A stretch of DNA of 44,344 nucleotides from IMG/VR virus record IMGVR_UViG_3300021420_000065, positions 1-44,344 of that record. One strand, written 5' to 3'. This DNA comes from a virus. Shown here in pieces: positions 36,845-44,344 of the stretch (within the stretch, counting starts at the first letter, position 1; every line of letters begins with the position of its first letter). The notes below the pieces were generated by a model. It ran no database searches and was not told where the DNA came from. It worked only from the letters and a program-made list of their open reading frames with translations. Made by a program: the position numbers and the translations under genes.

Positions 36845-38253
36845 CGGCTGATCCCCGCTCCGGGATGGAAAGGTAGTCCGGGAGTATTAGGTGTTGCTGT
36901 CTGTGCTGCGAGCGCCTTGATTAATGGGAGAATGTGCGAAGCGTTCGAAGTTGCCGTTTCTCCAAGCGAGTTAAACAGACGCGCCGCTGCCATTTGTCCG
37001 GGCGTGCTAGTTGCCACCTCGGGGATGGCTAATCCGGCAATAGCACCGGCGGCGGCTCCGGGAACCCCACCCTTTTCATAACCCAGTGTTCCGCCGAATC
37101 CAGCTGATGCCAGCGCCCCGGTGTGTGCTGCCATGCGGTGCGCCATGCGCTCGGCAATCGTCGCTCCTCCCGAGATTCGAGTCGCTTGCTGTTTAGCCGG
37201 GATAAGGCTGGAGATAATTTGGTTCTTTTCCGCATTCCCCGGAATGAGCCGATCCAATTCCCCGTCGATGGCACCGTACAAACGTTCCCTCACCGCCTGA
37301 ACGTCGCTCAGCTTTTGCCACTCCATTCCCCACGTCCCCATCTCCTTGCCTATGCCGCGCTTCATCTCCAGCAATTCATCTGGTGTATAACTGGCCTGCG
37401 GTCCTCCGCCCAAATCCAATAGATCGTGCAATCCATTCAACTTTGCAGCTACGGTTCGCGCATTTCTCGGAAGTTTGGAAATTGCATCATTTAGGGCTTG
37501 CTGTGCCGGTTGGGCGCTGCCAGTAACGCCAGATTGTGTAGCGGCGTGCGTTGCGGCTTCCATGTCCTGCGTAATTGAACCTATGGCTTGCCGTATTTCT
37601 GGTGCAAGCGTGGACGCCTTAATTCCCGTGGTATTTTCTAAGACCGCCTCACCAATCGTGCGTCCGCGACCTCGCATTCTGTCTGTTATTTTCAGGGCAG
37701 ATTCGGCAATCTTGGGAGCCAGGGAACTTGCTGCCGCCGATGCTCCTTCCGCTACGGGCTGAGCCACGGCACCAGATTCCGCAGCCCCTTGGACTTCCTG
37801 CGGAGATGCGCCTGCCGCGAATGCCCCACCCCCTACGCCAGCCGCAGATAAAGCAGAACGGCCAGCCAAATGAAGGAGCTTCGATGCCATAGTCGCGCCG
37901 CCTGGAGTTTTGAGTAATCCAGCGGTTGCCATTGCGCCCAATGTCTCAGCAATTGGCTTCAGGTTGGCTGATTCGTATTCTCCCTTTATCCGTTGTTGCT
38001 CATCAGTGAGGCGGTTATATTGCACGCCGAAAGCGCCGGTTTCGTGCATCCGCACATCCGGCAAAGGTGCTTGAGGCCGTGCGCCAGCCTTGATTGCGTC
38101 TAATGTCTTATCGACGGGCACGATTCCACGGGAACCGTCAGGAGCAAGCATCCATGCTCCGACCTTGCCGCCAGCCTTTACCGCATCCGCTACTTTTGCG
38201 TCTGGAATCTCACCAGAACTGCCGTCTGGTGCGATCATTGGAGTGGTGCCCAT
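36841..38253 (-). CDS. Putative internal virion / DNA-ejection protein
   Basis: 470 residues. The N-terminus has two tandem copies of an APDG motif: MIAPDGSSGEIPDAKVADAV and MLAPDGSRGIVPVDKTLDAI, about 33 residues apart, as in large phage proteins thought to enter the host with DNA. The rest is Ala/Gly-rich with long helices (EAATHAATQS, LLDLGGGPQASYTPDELLEM, RGIGKEMGTWGMEWQKLSDV) and hydrophobic patches (FGGTLGYEKGGVPGAAAGAI) that could insert in a membrane. Role inferred from composition and position among ejection-type genes. Confidence 0.55.
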   Translation of the reverse strand: MGTTPMIAPDGSSGEIPDAKVADAVKAGGKVGAWMLAPDGSRGIVPVDKTLDAIKAGARPQAPLPDVRMHETGAFGVQYNRLTDEQQRIKGEYESANLKPIAETLGAMATAGLLKTPGGATMASKLLHLAGRSALSAAGVGGGAFAAGASPQEVQGAAESGAVAQPVAEGASAAASSLAPKIAESALKITDRMRGRGRTIGEAVLENTTGIKASTLAPEIRQAIGSITQDMEAATHAATQSGVTGSAQPAQQALNDAISKLPRNARTVAAKLNGLHDLLDLGGGPQASYTPDELLEMKRGIGKEMGTWGMEWQKLSDVQAVRERLYGAIDGELDRLIPGNAEKNQIISSLIPAKQQATRISGGATIAERMAHRMAAHTGALASAGFGGTLGYEKGGVPGAAAGAIAGLAIPEVATSTPGQMAAARLFNSLGETATSNASHILPLIKALAAQTATPNTPGLPFHPGAGISR

Positions 38254-39666
38254 TTAGTGCTTCACACCGCCGAATTGCTTGAAGAAATCGCCACCGCCCT
38301 GATTGGTTGCGGGTTGTGCTGGAGCTGGCGATTGGCTGCCCTGATTCTCGTATTGCTGTCTCTGCTGGTATTCGTAGACCGTGGTTAGTTTGTCCTCGTT
38401 GGCATATCGAGTCGCAACGTCGTTGATGGATTCGAGGCCACCCTTGAACTCATCCGCATTCATTCCCGGCTTAATGAGGTTTCCCATCTTTTGCATGATC
38501 TCGGCCGAGAATCTACCCGTGTGCATCTTGGTGGCCGCCGATTGAAGGAAACTCAAATCGTCCAGCAGCTTCGATGAGTCCGCAGCATTAAGCCCGAGCT
38601 TCTGTAAGCCTTCCTTGCTGCGGCCAGCCAATGGGCCAATCAGGTTCGGATTCTTGGCTACTTCATCCTTCAAATCTTGGGAGATGGCGAGAACCTGTCT
38701 TGCGGTATCTGCCGTCTGCCGTTCATTCATCGTTGGCTTATAAAGTCCAATCATGCTTTGAGGGATCACTTCCCCCGTGCCAGGATTCACAAGGGCGCTT
38801 GGAGGCGCATTGCCGAGGTTGAGCGTTTCTCCCGTAACTGGATTTTGGCCGATCCGGTACATCGCTTCCACGTCTGCGCCGTGAGTCTGTGCCGTAGCGC
38901 GAGCCTGCTTTTCCACTTCAGCCAAATGATCTGCATACATGGCGTCGTGCTGTTTGGTAAACTGATCGAGGGCAGCCTTATTCCCCGGCGTGGGATCGCG
39001 CTGATAAGCCAGTGACGCGCTTCCCAGATACGACGTAGCCTCATCTAGCGTTTTGGGGGTTGGTAGTGGCGCCTGTATGCGGTAGGCTTCCGATCCATCG
39101 GGCCGCGTCCCCACAACGGAATAGCCGGTATTGCTTTTGCCGTCCGGTATCGTTTCGGTCTTGATGGCCCTAGTGTTGTCACCATGCTGCTTCAGAATAT
39201 CGTTGTACGTCGAAACAACGCCGTCCATTGCCGTAGCCGGGTCTTGGTAAGCCCGTAGCATGGCTTGGCGTCCTGCAACGCCGAGCGCCTGTTTCTCCGT
39301 GCCAGAAAGAGACGGGTCTTGAATTAAGTTATTGACCGTATCGGAGATTAATCCTCCGGTTGGAGCGGGCGCTGTTCCCGGAGGTGCATCGAGGGACGTT
39401 CCGGTAAGCGTTTGGAACATCTCCTTGCGAGACTTTAGGTTGAACTCTGCCGTGTCGGTCTGCGCCCTATCAAGGGCCGTAGCAGCTTGCTTTTGCGCTA
39501 TGTCGCTCGGGATTAACGCGCCCTGCTGATTGACCTGCTGTTGCTGGATGTTGGTCTGTTGCTGCGAGCGGTGCTGCTCATTGGCAAGCTGAATTGCAGA
39601 GAGTATCTGAGACGTGATCCCTTCTTGCGGATTGAAGGGAATGTTGATTCTTGTATCGACTGGCAT
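38254..39666 (-). CDS. Putative internal virion / DNA-ejection protein
   Basis: 470 residues. Helical and Gln-rich N-terminus (LANEQHRSQQQTNIQQQQVN), long central coiled-coil region and a C-terminal helical part (AATKMHTGRFSAEIMQKMGN). TGRFS-x-x-I followed by LIKPGMNADEFKGGLESIND is a pattern I associate with phage ejection proteins. TAATG overlap with the upstream gene. Role inferred. Confidence 0.55.
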   Translation of the reverse strand: MPVDTRINIPFNPQEGITSQILSAIQLANEQHRSQQQTNIQQQQVNQQGALIPSDIAQKQAATALDRAQTDTAEFNLKSRKEMFQTLTGTSLDAPPGTAPAPTGGLISDTVNNLIQDPSLSGTEKQALGVAGRQAMLRAYQDPATAMDGVVSTYNDILKQHGDNTRAIKTETIPDGKSNTGYSVVGTRPDGSEAYRIQAPLPTPKTLDEATSYLGSASLAYQRDPTPGNKAALDQFTKQHDAMYADHLAEVEKQARATAQTHGADVEAMYRIGQNPVTGETLNLGNAPPSALVNPGTGEVIPQSMIGLYKPTMNERQTADTARQVLAISQDLKDEVAKNPNLIGPLAGRSKEGLQKLGLNAADSSKLLDDLSFLQSAATKMHTGRFSAEIMQKMGNLIKPGMNADEFKGGLESINDVATRYANEDKLTTVYEYQQRQQYENQGSQSPAPAQPATNQGGGDFFKQFGGVKH

Positions 39667-40244
39667 TATTGGTTCCCCAAAAGATTCAACGGAGCCTGCC
39701 CTGTGGGATAACCGGAAGCCAAGTAGCCACCACCGCCGTTATTCTGCGAGTTCAGCATGTTCTGAATCGAGTACGCCGCAACGGGCGCGAGCCCATTAAG
39801 GAAGCCCGCTCCCGCGCTCTGTCCCGGCGTGGCGTTCACATTCAGCAATCCGAGAATGTCCTGAATGCTCAATTGCTTTTGCTGGATAGCCTGATTCTGA
39901 AGTCCCAGGTTGATGTTGTTCTGGTTGGCCTGCGATTGGTTCTGGTTCTGAATAAGTCCAGCTCCAAGTAGTCCGCTGCGCCCGAGGCCGCGAGATACAA
40001 GTGAATGAGTAACGGCGTTGTTGGCCCCCGTGAGCGATGCCGCATTCTGACCGTACAGTAGGGCCTGTTGGATGGGGTCGATTTGCGGCGTACCAGTAGC
40101 CGTAGGCATGAGGCTGGGGATCAGGCCATTGAGAGCATTGGTCTGTGTAGGGTTCAATGCTGGCGGTCTGGTATTGGCCGCTCCTGCTGCCCCCCCAAGC
40201 AATCCCGAAAACAAGCCGCCGAGAACCCCTAAGATGCCGCTCAT
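39666..40244 (-). CDS. Gly/Ala/Asn-rich virion protein, possible membrane-active ejection protein
   Basis: 192 residues. The N-terminus MSGILGVLGGLFSGLLGGAA is Gly-zipper-like and may insert into membranes, as small ejection proteins do. The rest is Asn/Gln-rich (QNQNQSQANQNNINLGLQNQ). Overlaps both neighbours by 4 bases or less. Confidence 0.55.
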   Translation of the reverse strand: MSGILGVLGGLFSGLLGGAAGAANTRPPALNPTQTNALNGLIPSLMPTATGTPQIDPIQQALLYGQNAASLTGANNAVTHSLVSRGLGRSGLLGAGLIQNQNQSQANQNNINLGLQNQAIQQKQLSIQDILGLLNVNATPGQSAGAGFLNGLAPVAAYSIQNMLNSQNNGGGGYLASGYPTGQAPLNLLGNQ

Positions 40245-40543
40245 AATCCCATCCCCGGCGTGGGCTGCTGTTGCTGCTGCCCTCCGCCCATCAATGACAT
40301 GATTAGGCCGAATAGCGGCCCGAATTGCGCCCCTTGTTGCGGACTTAATCCTCCGCTTGGAGACATCAGCGACAACGCTTGTGCGAAACCAGGCTGAGAC
40401 GCGGCGAGCGAATCGACGTTGGTAAGATTGCCTCCGGTATTTGCCAGTAAGCTTTGAAGAATGGGGCTCGATGCGGCGAGCGAATCGGGTGTCTGTGTTT
40501 GATTGAACTGCGGCAGAGCTGCAATCAGCGGTACGCTACTCAA
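40241..40543 (-). CDS. Small Gln/Ser-rich virion-region protein
   Basis: 100 residues with the motif DSLAAS twice (PDSLAASSPILQSLL, VDSLAASQPGFAQAL), encoded by a near-identical 15-base stretch, and a Gln-rich end (GGGQQQQQPTPGMGL). No membrane segment. Not recognised. Confidence 0.45.
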   Translation of the reverse strand: MSSVPLIAALPQFNQTQTPDSLAASSPILQSLLANTGGNLTNVDSLAASQPGFAQALSLMSPSGGLSPQQGAQFGPLFGLIMSLMGGGQQQQQPTPGMGL

Positions 40544-41091
40544 GGCAGATTAGGCCCACTCCTTACAGGTGCGACTTTGGGTTGCAATGGCGCAATCGGC
40601 GGAGCGGGCGGGGCCGATTCCCCGCTCCCGTAAGCAACCGTTGTAGCCGTAGCCGTTGGCGATGGATCACCGACAAGCGGTCCCTGGTAGGCGTAAATCT
40701 GGAAAGAGTTTGTTACCGCCACATTGCCCACCGGCACTTGGTACACGCATTGCCCACCATCGGAGATGTGGTAACGCCCCACAAGTTGCGTCATGGCCGT
40801 ATCGGAAGCCTGGGTGATCACGTAACCATCCACATTGACGATGCGCTTCCAGGTCAAATAGAAAAGCCCCTGCTTGCCAGTAACCGCGAACCCGCTCACC
40901 GGAGGCGGTGCCTGTGCCCCGGTCTGCTGTACTGTGTTCTGGCGGTTCTGAAGCGATTGCAAAGCTTGATTCAGGATCGTGGTTTGCTGGACTAGATGCT
41001 GATGCAAAGTCTTAATATCTTCGCCCGCAGAGGCGATAGTTCCCTTCACTGGCGGAGGAGCTGGCAATCTCGCTACGCTACCGCGCCTCAC
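40540..41091 (-). CDS. Tail/virion protein with coiled coil and fibronectin-III-like domain
   Basis: 183 residues, GTG start (GTGA overlap). Residues ~20-55 form a coiled coil (DIKTLHQHLVQQTTILNQAL, QSLQNRQNTVQQ). PPVSGFAVTGKQGLFYLTWK then VDGYVITQASDTAMTQLVGR match a fibronectin-III-like pattern. The C-terminus is Pro-rich. It is probably an accessory fibre or attachment protein joined to the large tail protein encoded just upstream. Confidence 0.55.
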   Translation of the reverse strand: MRRGSVARLPAPPPVKGTIASAGEDIKTLHQHLVQQTTILNQALQSLQNRQNTVQQTGAQAPPPVSGFAVTGKQGLFYLTWKRIVNVDGYVITQASDTAMTQLVGRYHISDGGQCVYQVPVGNVAVTNSFQIYAYQGPLVGDPSPTATATTVAYGSGESAPPAPPIAPLQPKVAPVRSGPNLP

Positions 41092-43436
41092 TGCCCGGTT
41101 CTCGCCTTCCCGGTTCTAATGTCGTAATACGCCTTGATGTGGACGATTTGAATCTGTGGCGATCCTGTTACGTTCACCGGATTGATACTGCCGTTGAACC
41201 GCACGGAAAAGTTCTGCATCTTTCGGGAGTTACCGCTTTGGACCTGACGCAAGACGCGCTGTAGTGCCGTAGTGGAAACTGGCGCAAGGGCTTCGCTGGC
41301 CGCTCCGTTGTCGTAATAAACATAAGGAGTAAGCGATTGCCCATCCGTATCGAGGAAAAACTCAAGAGCCCACAGCGCCTTGTTGCTTCCTCTTTGCAGG
41401 TCCATGTAGCCGGTTTGGAAGTCGAAATTCGCCGGAGTTCCCCCGCCATTCGCACCATTCCAGTCATCGAGCAATGAGACAAAGCCTTGATTGTCGCCCA
41501 TATAGACGAAGCCGTTTACGGGATCAATGGCAAGAGAGAGCGGCAAAGCGGTTCCGGTAGTGCGCTTGGTTATGTTGGCGTGCTTTACGTCGAAAATCAG
41601 AATGGCGTTGTTGGATGACTGGCCCGCTTCGGCATAGGCCCAAATATACTTTTCGCTGTTCCCTACCGCCTCAAAGCCGAGTGGCACCGTCGTACTCGCT
41701 ACTTCTGGCGGATGGAAGCCATTTACGCCGTAGAGTTCTTCATTTGTCCGATCATCCTGCTTGAACCACAAATCAAGCTTGGGGGTAAGCGGCTGGGAGG
41801 TATAGCCGTTGAAGGCCCATAGCCCGTAACGATTGGCGAAGATTACCTTATCCGGCAGGGCGACGATGGTGAATGGCTGATCGCTTCCCACTGCGGAGGG
41901 TGTCTGCGAAAGATCGAAGCTCGCTTCATCGGTGCCCGTGAGTCTCCAGATCGAATCCGTTTTGAAGATAATGAGCTCGCCAAAGATTGATACCGCACGC
42001 ACGCATGGCTTGGAATCGCCAACGTCAGTCTGGTTTACGACGGGATAGGCAAACCCATCGAGCGGCTTAGACCAGATGAGCTGATTGGTTCCCGGAATGA
42101 TCCAGAAAACACGGTCGTAGTGGTAAACCGGAAAGCGGACCTGCTGCGAGCCAAGGCGTGTATTGGGGTAGTCTCCCGGCACGTCGCCCGCAAGAATGAC
42201 GCCTTCGGTAAGGGCCGCGATGTCGGTTTGGTTGTCGCTGTAAGTGGTTGAACTGTTGTCTTGGAGCGTGCCCACTAAATAATGAGAAGTCAGAGCGTTG
42301 CCCTTGCGATAGATGTTTCTGGCTGTTGTTCTTGCATCTCCGGTCGGTATGGCTGTAAGCGTTCCTTGCTGGCTGGCGAGAGCTACGGACGCCGAATCGC
42401 CGCTGCCATCACTTTCCTCACCATTCGCGGCAACGAATGTGACCTTCCACGTGTAAGTGCCCGTTAAAATTCCGGTGGTTCCTCCACCGGCAAAAAATCC
42501 GCTACCCTGATAAACGGTGAGTTGCCCTTTATATATCTGAGGATCGATGGTCACGCCGCTAGTGAAGTATTGCGCCCGAACCTGAAACCCAAAATTACCG
42601 GCGTTTATGTCTCCCTGCGCCCACGTACTACCCCACAAATCGTTAGCATTGCCCAGGTTGACTGTGAAGGAGCCCGCCGAAGTGATGTTATAAGTCTTGG
42701 CGTTCCCTATCGGAATGCCCCCCTTCATTAGGGATACTATGAAGGTGACACCCTGATTTCCGATATGCTGCGCTTGGAATGTCAACCCGATTCCCGTAAC
42801 CGCCGCTGTGCTGATGCTGAAAGAATTGGTCGTCATTGTGGCGCGAAGTTGCTGAGACGATCCGGTCGCGGTGGTAATGGTGACATCAGCGAAAGTATTT
42901 GAGTTGGTGCTCGTGATATTGTTTGGATTGGCCCATGCCGCGCCGCCACCGCCATCGTTTGAGCCAGTTCCCACAGTAGTCGGGCCAGTTACGGTGGCCC
43001 CCGATGCTGATGGCGGTGCCCAATCGACTGTTAGAAGATTGGTTATGTCGGTCCAATAGCCGACGCTTCCAACGTCGAAATAAACGCGCCCCGGAGCTGA
43101 GGCGAAGCTCATTTTCTGCTGGCTAGCATTCTTCCCTGCCAACCCGCTGCCCTGCCCTCCGAGTGTGGGTCCAAAAAACACATCTTGCCCTACGCCTGAT
43201 ACGGCCCCTAGCGATGGATTCCAATATAGGGAATGTGCGTTGTTCGTGTTCGTTCCCGATACGGCTGCGTAAGCCGATGTGTTTTGGTGAGTGAAGGCAC
43301 CGGCAGATTGGATATTTCCGGTTTCATCCAGACGCACATTCTCAGCCAGTAAGCACTCTTTGGGATCGAGCTTATCGACGCCAGAAAGGGCGTTCATGCC
43401 GCCCGAGAAGTCCGAGAATATGTGCTCTTGGGCCAA
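41088..43436 (-). CDS. Large tail protein (hub/stabilisation-like)
   Basis: 782 residues, TTG start with GAAGG upstream. The N-terminus IFSDFSGGMNALSGVDKLDP followed by KECLLAENVRLDETGNIQS is the entry seen in podovirus tail hub or stabilisation proteins that run as beta-propellers. A central Gly/Ser/Thr-rich insertion (residues ~140-310) looks like a carbohydrate-binding or fibre-type sandwich. Then propeller-like blades follow (GVILAGDVPGDYPNTRLGSQ, FPVYHYDRVFWIIPGTNQLI, FGELIIFKTDSIWRLTGTDE). Probable short-tail component. Confidence 0.6.
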   Translation of the reverse strand: MAQEHIFSDFSGGMNALSGVDKLDPKECLLAENVRLDETGNIQSAGAFTHQNTSAYAAVSGTNTNNAHSLYWNPSLGAVSGVGQDVFFGPTLGGQGSGLAGKNASQQKMSFASAPGRVYFDVGSVGYWTDITNLLTVDWAPPSASGATVTGPTTVGTGSNDGGGGAAWANPNNITSTNSNTFADVTITTATGSSQQLRATMTTNSFSISTAAVTGIGLTFQAQHIGNQGVTFIVSLMKGGIPIGNAKTYNITSAGSFTVNLGNANDLWGSTWAQGDINAGNFGFQVRAQYFTSGVTIDPQIYKGQLTVYQGSGFFAGGGTTGILTGTYTWKVTFVAANGEESDGSGDSASVALASQQGTLTAIPTGDARTTARNIYRKGNALTSHYLVGTLQDNSSTTYSDNQTDIAALTEGVILAGDVPGDYPNTRLGSQQVRFPVYHYDRVFWIIPGTNQLIWSKPLDGFAYPVVNQTDVGDSKPCVRAVSIFGELIIFKTDSIWRLTGTDEASFDLSQTPSAVGSDQPFTIVALPDKVIFANRYGLWAFNGYTSQPLTPKLDLWFKQDDRTNEELYGVNGFHPPEVASTTVPLGFEAVGNSEKYIWAYAEAGQSSNNAILIFDVKHANITKRTTGTALPLSLAIDPVNGFVYMGDNQGFVSLLDDWNGANGGGTPANFDFQTGYMDLQRGSNKALWALEFFLDTDGQSLTPYVYYDNGAASEALAPVSTTALQRVLRQVQSGNSRKMQNFSVRFNGSINPVNVTGSPQIQIVHIKAYYDIRTGKARTGQ

Positions 43437-43496
43437 GGCTACCTTCGCCTTCCGTTCTCTTGCGCTATACCGTGATCGGTGTAAGCTAAATACACT

Positions 43497-43832
43497 ATGC
43501 GATACCTACCCGTACTACTTCTCCTGTGCGCCATTACCGCACGAGCCCAAGACGCCGATAGGGTTAACCGCCTAGTAGCCAAAATCCCTCAATTCAAGTC
43601 TTGGACAATATTGATTGCCAGCGAGTCTCAGTGGAATGAACTGAGAAAACAGGGCGCTGAAAATACAGCGGTAACTAACCTGAATACCAGCACCACGTAC
43701 ATACGCGCCTCGTTTCTTGCTTCCGCAGATGATAAACTGCTGCGCCACGTCCTTGAACACGAGGCGGCCCATATCGCAACCAGGTCCACTAACGAACAAA
43801 GGGCAGAAGCTTGGGCTTGGCAGCACGAATAA
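43497..43832 (+). CDS. Secreted small zincin-like metallopeptidase
   Basis: 111 residues. MRYLPVLLLLCAITARAQ is a signal peptide. The C-terminal half has LEHEAAHIATRSTNEQRAEA: HEAAH is the HExxH zinc motif, and the Glu 7-11 residues later is a plausible third ligand, as in ImmA/IrrE- and gluzincin-like proteins. At ~93 mature residues it is very small for a protease. It is one of two plus-strand genes, convergent with the fibre gene end, 4 bases apart. It could cut an envelope or host surface protein. Confidence 0.6.
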   Translation: MRYLPVLLLLCAITARAQDADRVNRLVAKIPQFKSWTILIASESQWNELRKQGAENTAVTNLNTSTTYIRASFLASADDKLLRHVLEHEAAHIATRSTNEQRAEAWAWQHE

Positions 43833-43836
43833 TGCT

Positions 43837-44344
43837 CTAGTTGCTCGGCATCAAAATAAACATCATCCCCGGAAATATCCCGTTGGAGTTGGTCATTTGC
43901 GCCGCATCGGACCCGCTAGCCGTTTCCCATCGCAGTTTGACGGTATGGGAATTACCATCGCCGTTGATTACTGCCTGCGTGAAAAAGCTGCCATTGCTGC
44001 TAGTTGATCCAGCCAATATGTTTACAGGTGCACCCACGGCTGCATTGGCTACGCTGTCGTAGATGGCTAAGACTACTCCCACTATCGCAGTGGCATTGGT
44101 CACGACGCCGTTCGCAAATACGACCAATTTCCAGCCGAGTGGGATCGTTACGGTAAGGGCGAGATTGGTTGCATCCACGTCTACCAGGGACGTATTTGAT
44201 GTCGAGTAAGCGCCCGCATTGCTGCCCGATTTGAAGGTGGTTGTCGGTATGCCGGTGCCGCTTGGCGTGCCGTTGATGACGGGGGATGTAAGCGTAGCAG
44301 TATTGAGTGTGGCTGTATTAATTGTGGCCGGCCCGAGCGTAGAG
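43837..44344 (-). CDS. Fibre-like structural protein, C-terminal part
   Basis: The frame is open to the right edge, giving 168 codons here plus a base that completes the last codon of 1-155. STLGPATINTATLNTATLTS is a short-repeat Thr/Asn/Leu stretch typical of phage fibres. TLTSPVING and PTTTFKSGSNA lead into a beta-sandwich-like end (VKLRWETASGSDAAQMTNSN). Joined to 1-155 it gives a 220-residue protein. Confidence 0.65.
   Translation of the reverse strand, partial: STLGPATINTATLNTATLTSPVINGTPSGTGIPTTTFKSGSNAGAYSTSNTSLVDVDATNLALTVTIPLGWKLVVFANGVVTNATAIVGVVLAIYDSVANAAVGAPVNILAGSTSSNGSFFTQAVINGDGNSHTVKLRWETASGSDAAQMTNSNGIFPGMMFILMPSN

Noticed and set aside
43441-43496. Promoter upstream of the plus-strand zincin
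   Set aside because: No hexamer pair with acceptable spacing; only a weak palindrome (ACCG-TGAT-CGGT) is visible.

Overview
The window is a tailed-bacteriophage genome, and probably a complete circular one. Terminase, portal, scaffold, major capsid protein, head-tail adaptors, ejection-type internal proteins, a holin/endolysin pair and a recombination/replication block are all present. No tape-measure, tail-tube or sheath gene is visible, which suggests a short-tailed (podovirus-like) virion. The two ends join in frame: the reading frame leaving the left edge (minus strand, 155 to 1) continues at 44344 and ends at 43837, giving one 220-residue fibre-like protein. The window would then be a whole circularly mapped genome of about 44.3 kb. 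No integrase, partition gene, DNA polymerase, primase or replicative helicase is recognisable. Several products carry Sec signal peptides or a lipobox, so the host is a bacterium with a conventional Sec system, plausibly Gram-negative. The style of the secreted beta-helix and Cys-rich proteins reminds me of soil Acidobacteriota, but this is only a guess.

Almost everything is on the minus strand and is read from high to low coordinates as closely packed genes with ATGA, GTGA or TGATG stop/start overlaps. The exceptions are two plus-strand genes, at 31216-31515 and 43497-43832. Going round the circle in transcription order: a regulatory gap at 31627-31826 with sigma70-like promoters, a small HTH gene, a pentapeptide-repeat protein, a membrane microprotein and a tRNA-Arg. 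Next comes the nucleic-acid block at 31.1-22.2 kb: an ERF annealing protein, an Rnl2-like RNA ligase, an O-like replication protein with an overlapping helper, HNH proteins, a MazG-like protein and a RusA resolvase. A stretch of small zinc-finger and coiled-coil genes follows (22.2-19.2 kb), including a duplicated two-gene module. Then come a membrane/secreted accessory cluster (19.2-17.3 kb), the small terminase, a pair of paralogous zinc microproteins and the large terminase (17.3-14.1 kb).

The morphogenesis block runs from 14.1 kb to the left end: cupin, portal, scaffold, capsid, a head protein, a TylF-like methyltransferase, a secreted beta-helix protein, a methyltransferase-GT9 glycosyltransferase fusion, two paralogous adaptors, a histidine phosphatase and the junction-spanning fibre gene. 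The right part (43.4-31.8 kb) holds a large tail protein, internal virion proteins, several secreted beta-rich proteins, endolysin, holin-like protein and a metallophosphoesterase.

The most unusual content is a set of carbohydrate/small-molecule-type enzymes lodged among virion genes, a secreted zincin (HEAAH) on the opposite strand, many signal-peptide proteins inside the structural region, a dense set of zinc microproteins with visible duplications, a near-perfect 15-bp pentapeptide repeat array, and a possible three-way-junction RNA at 19464-19542.
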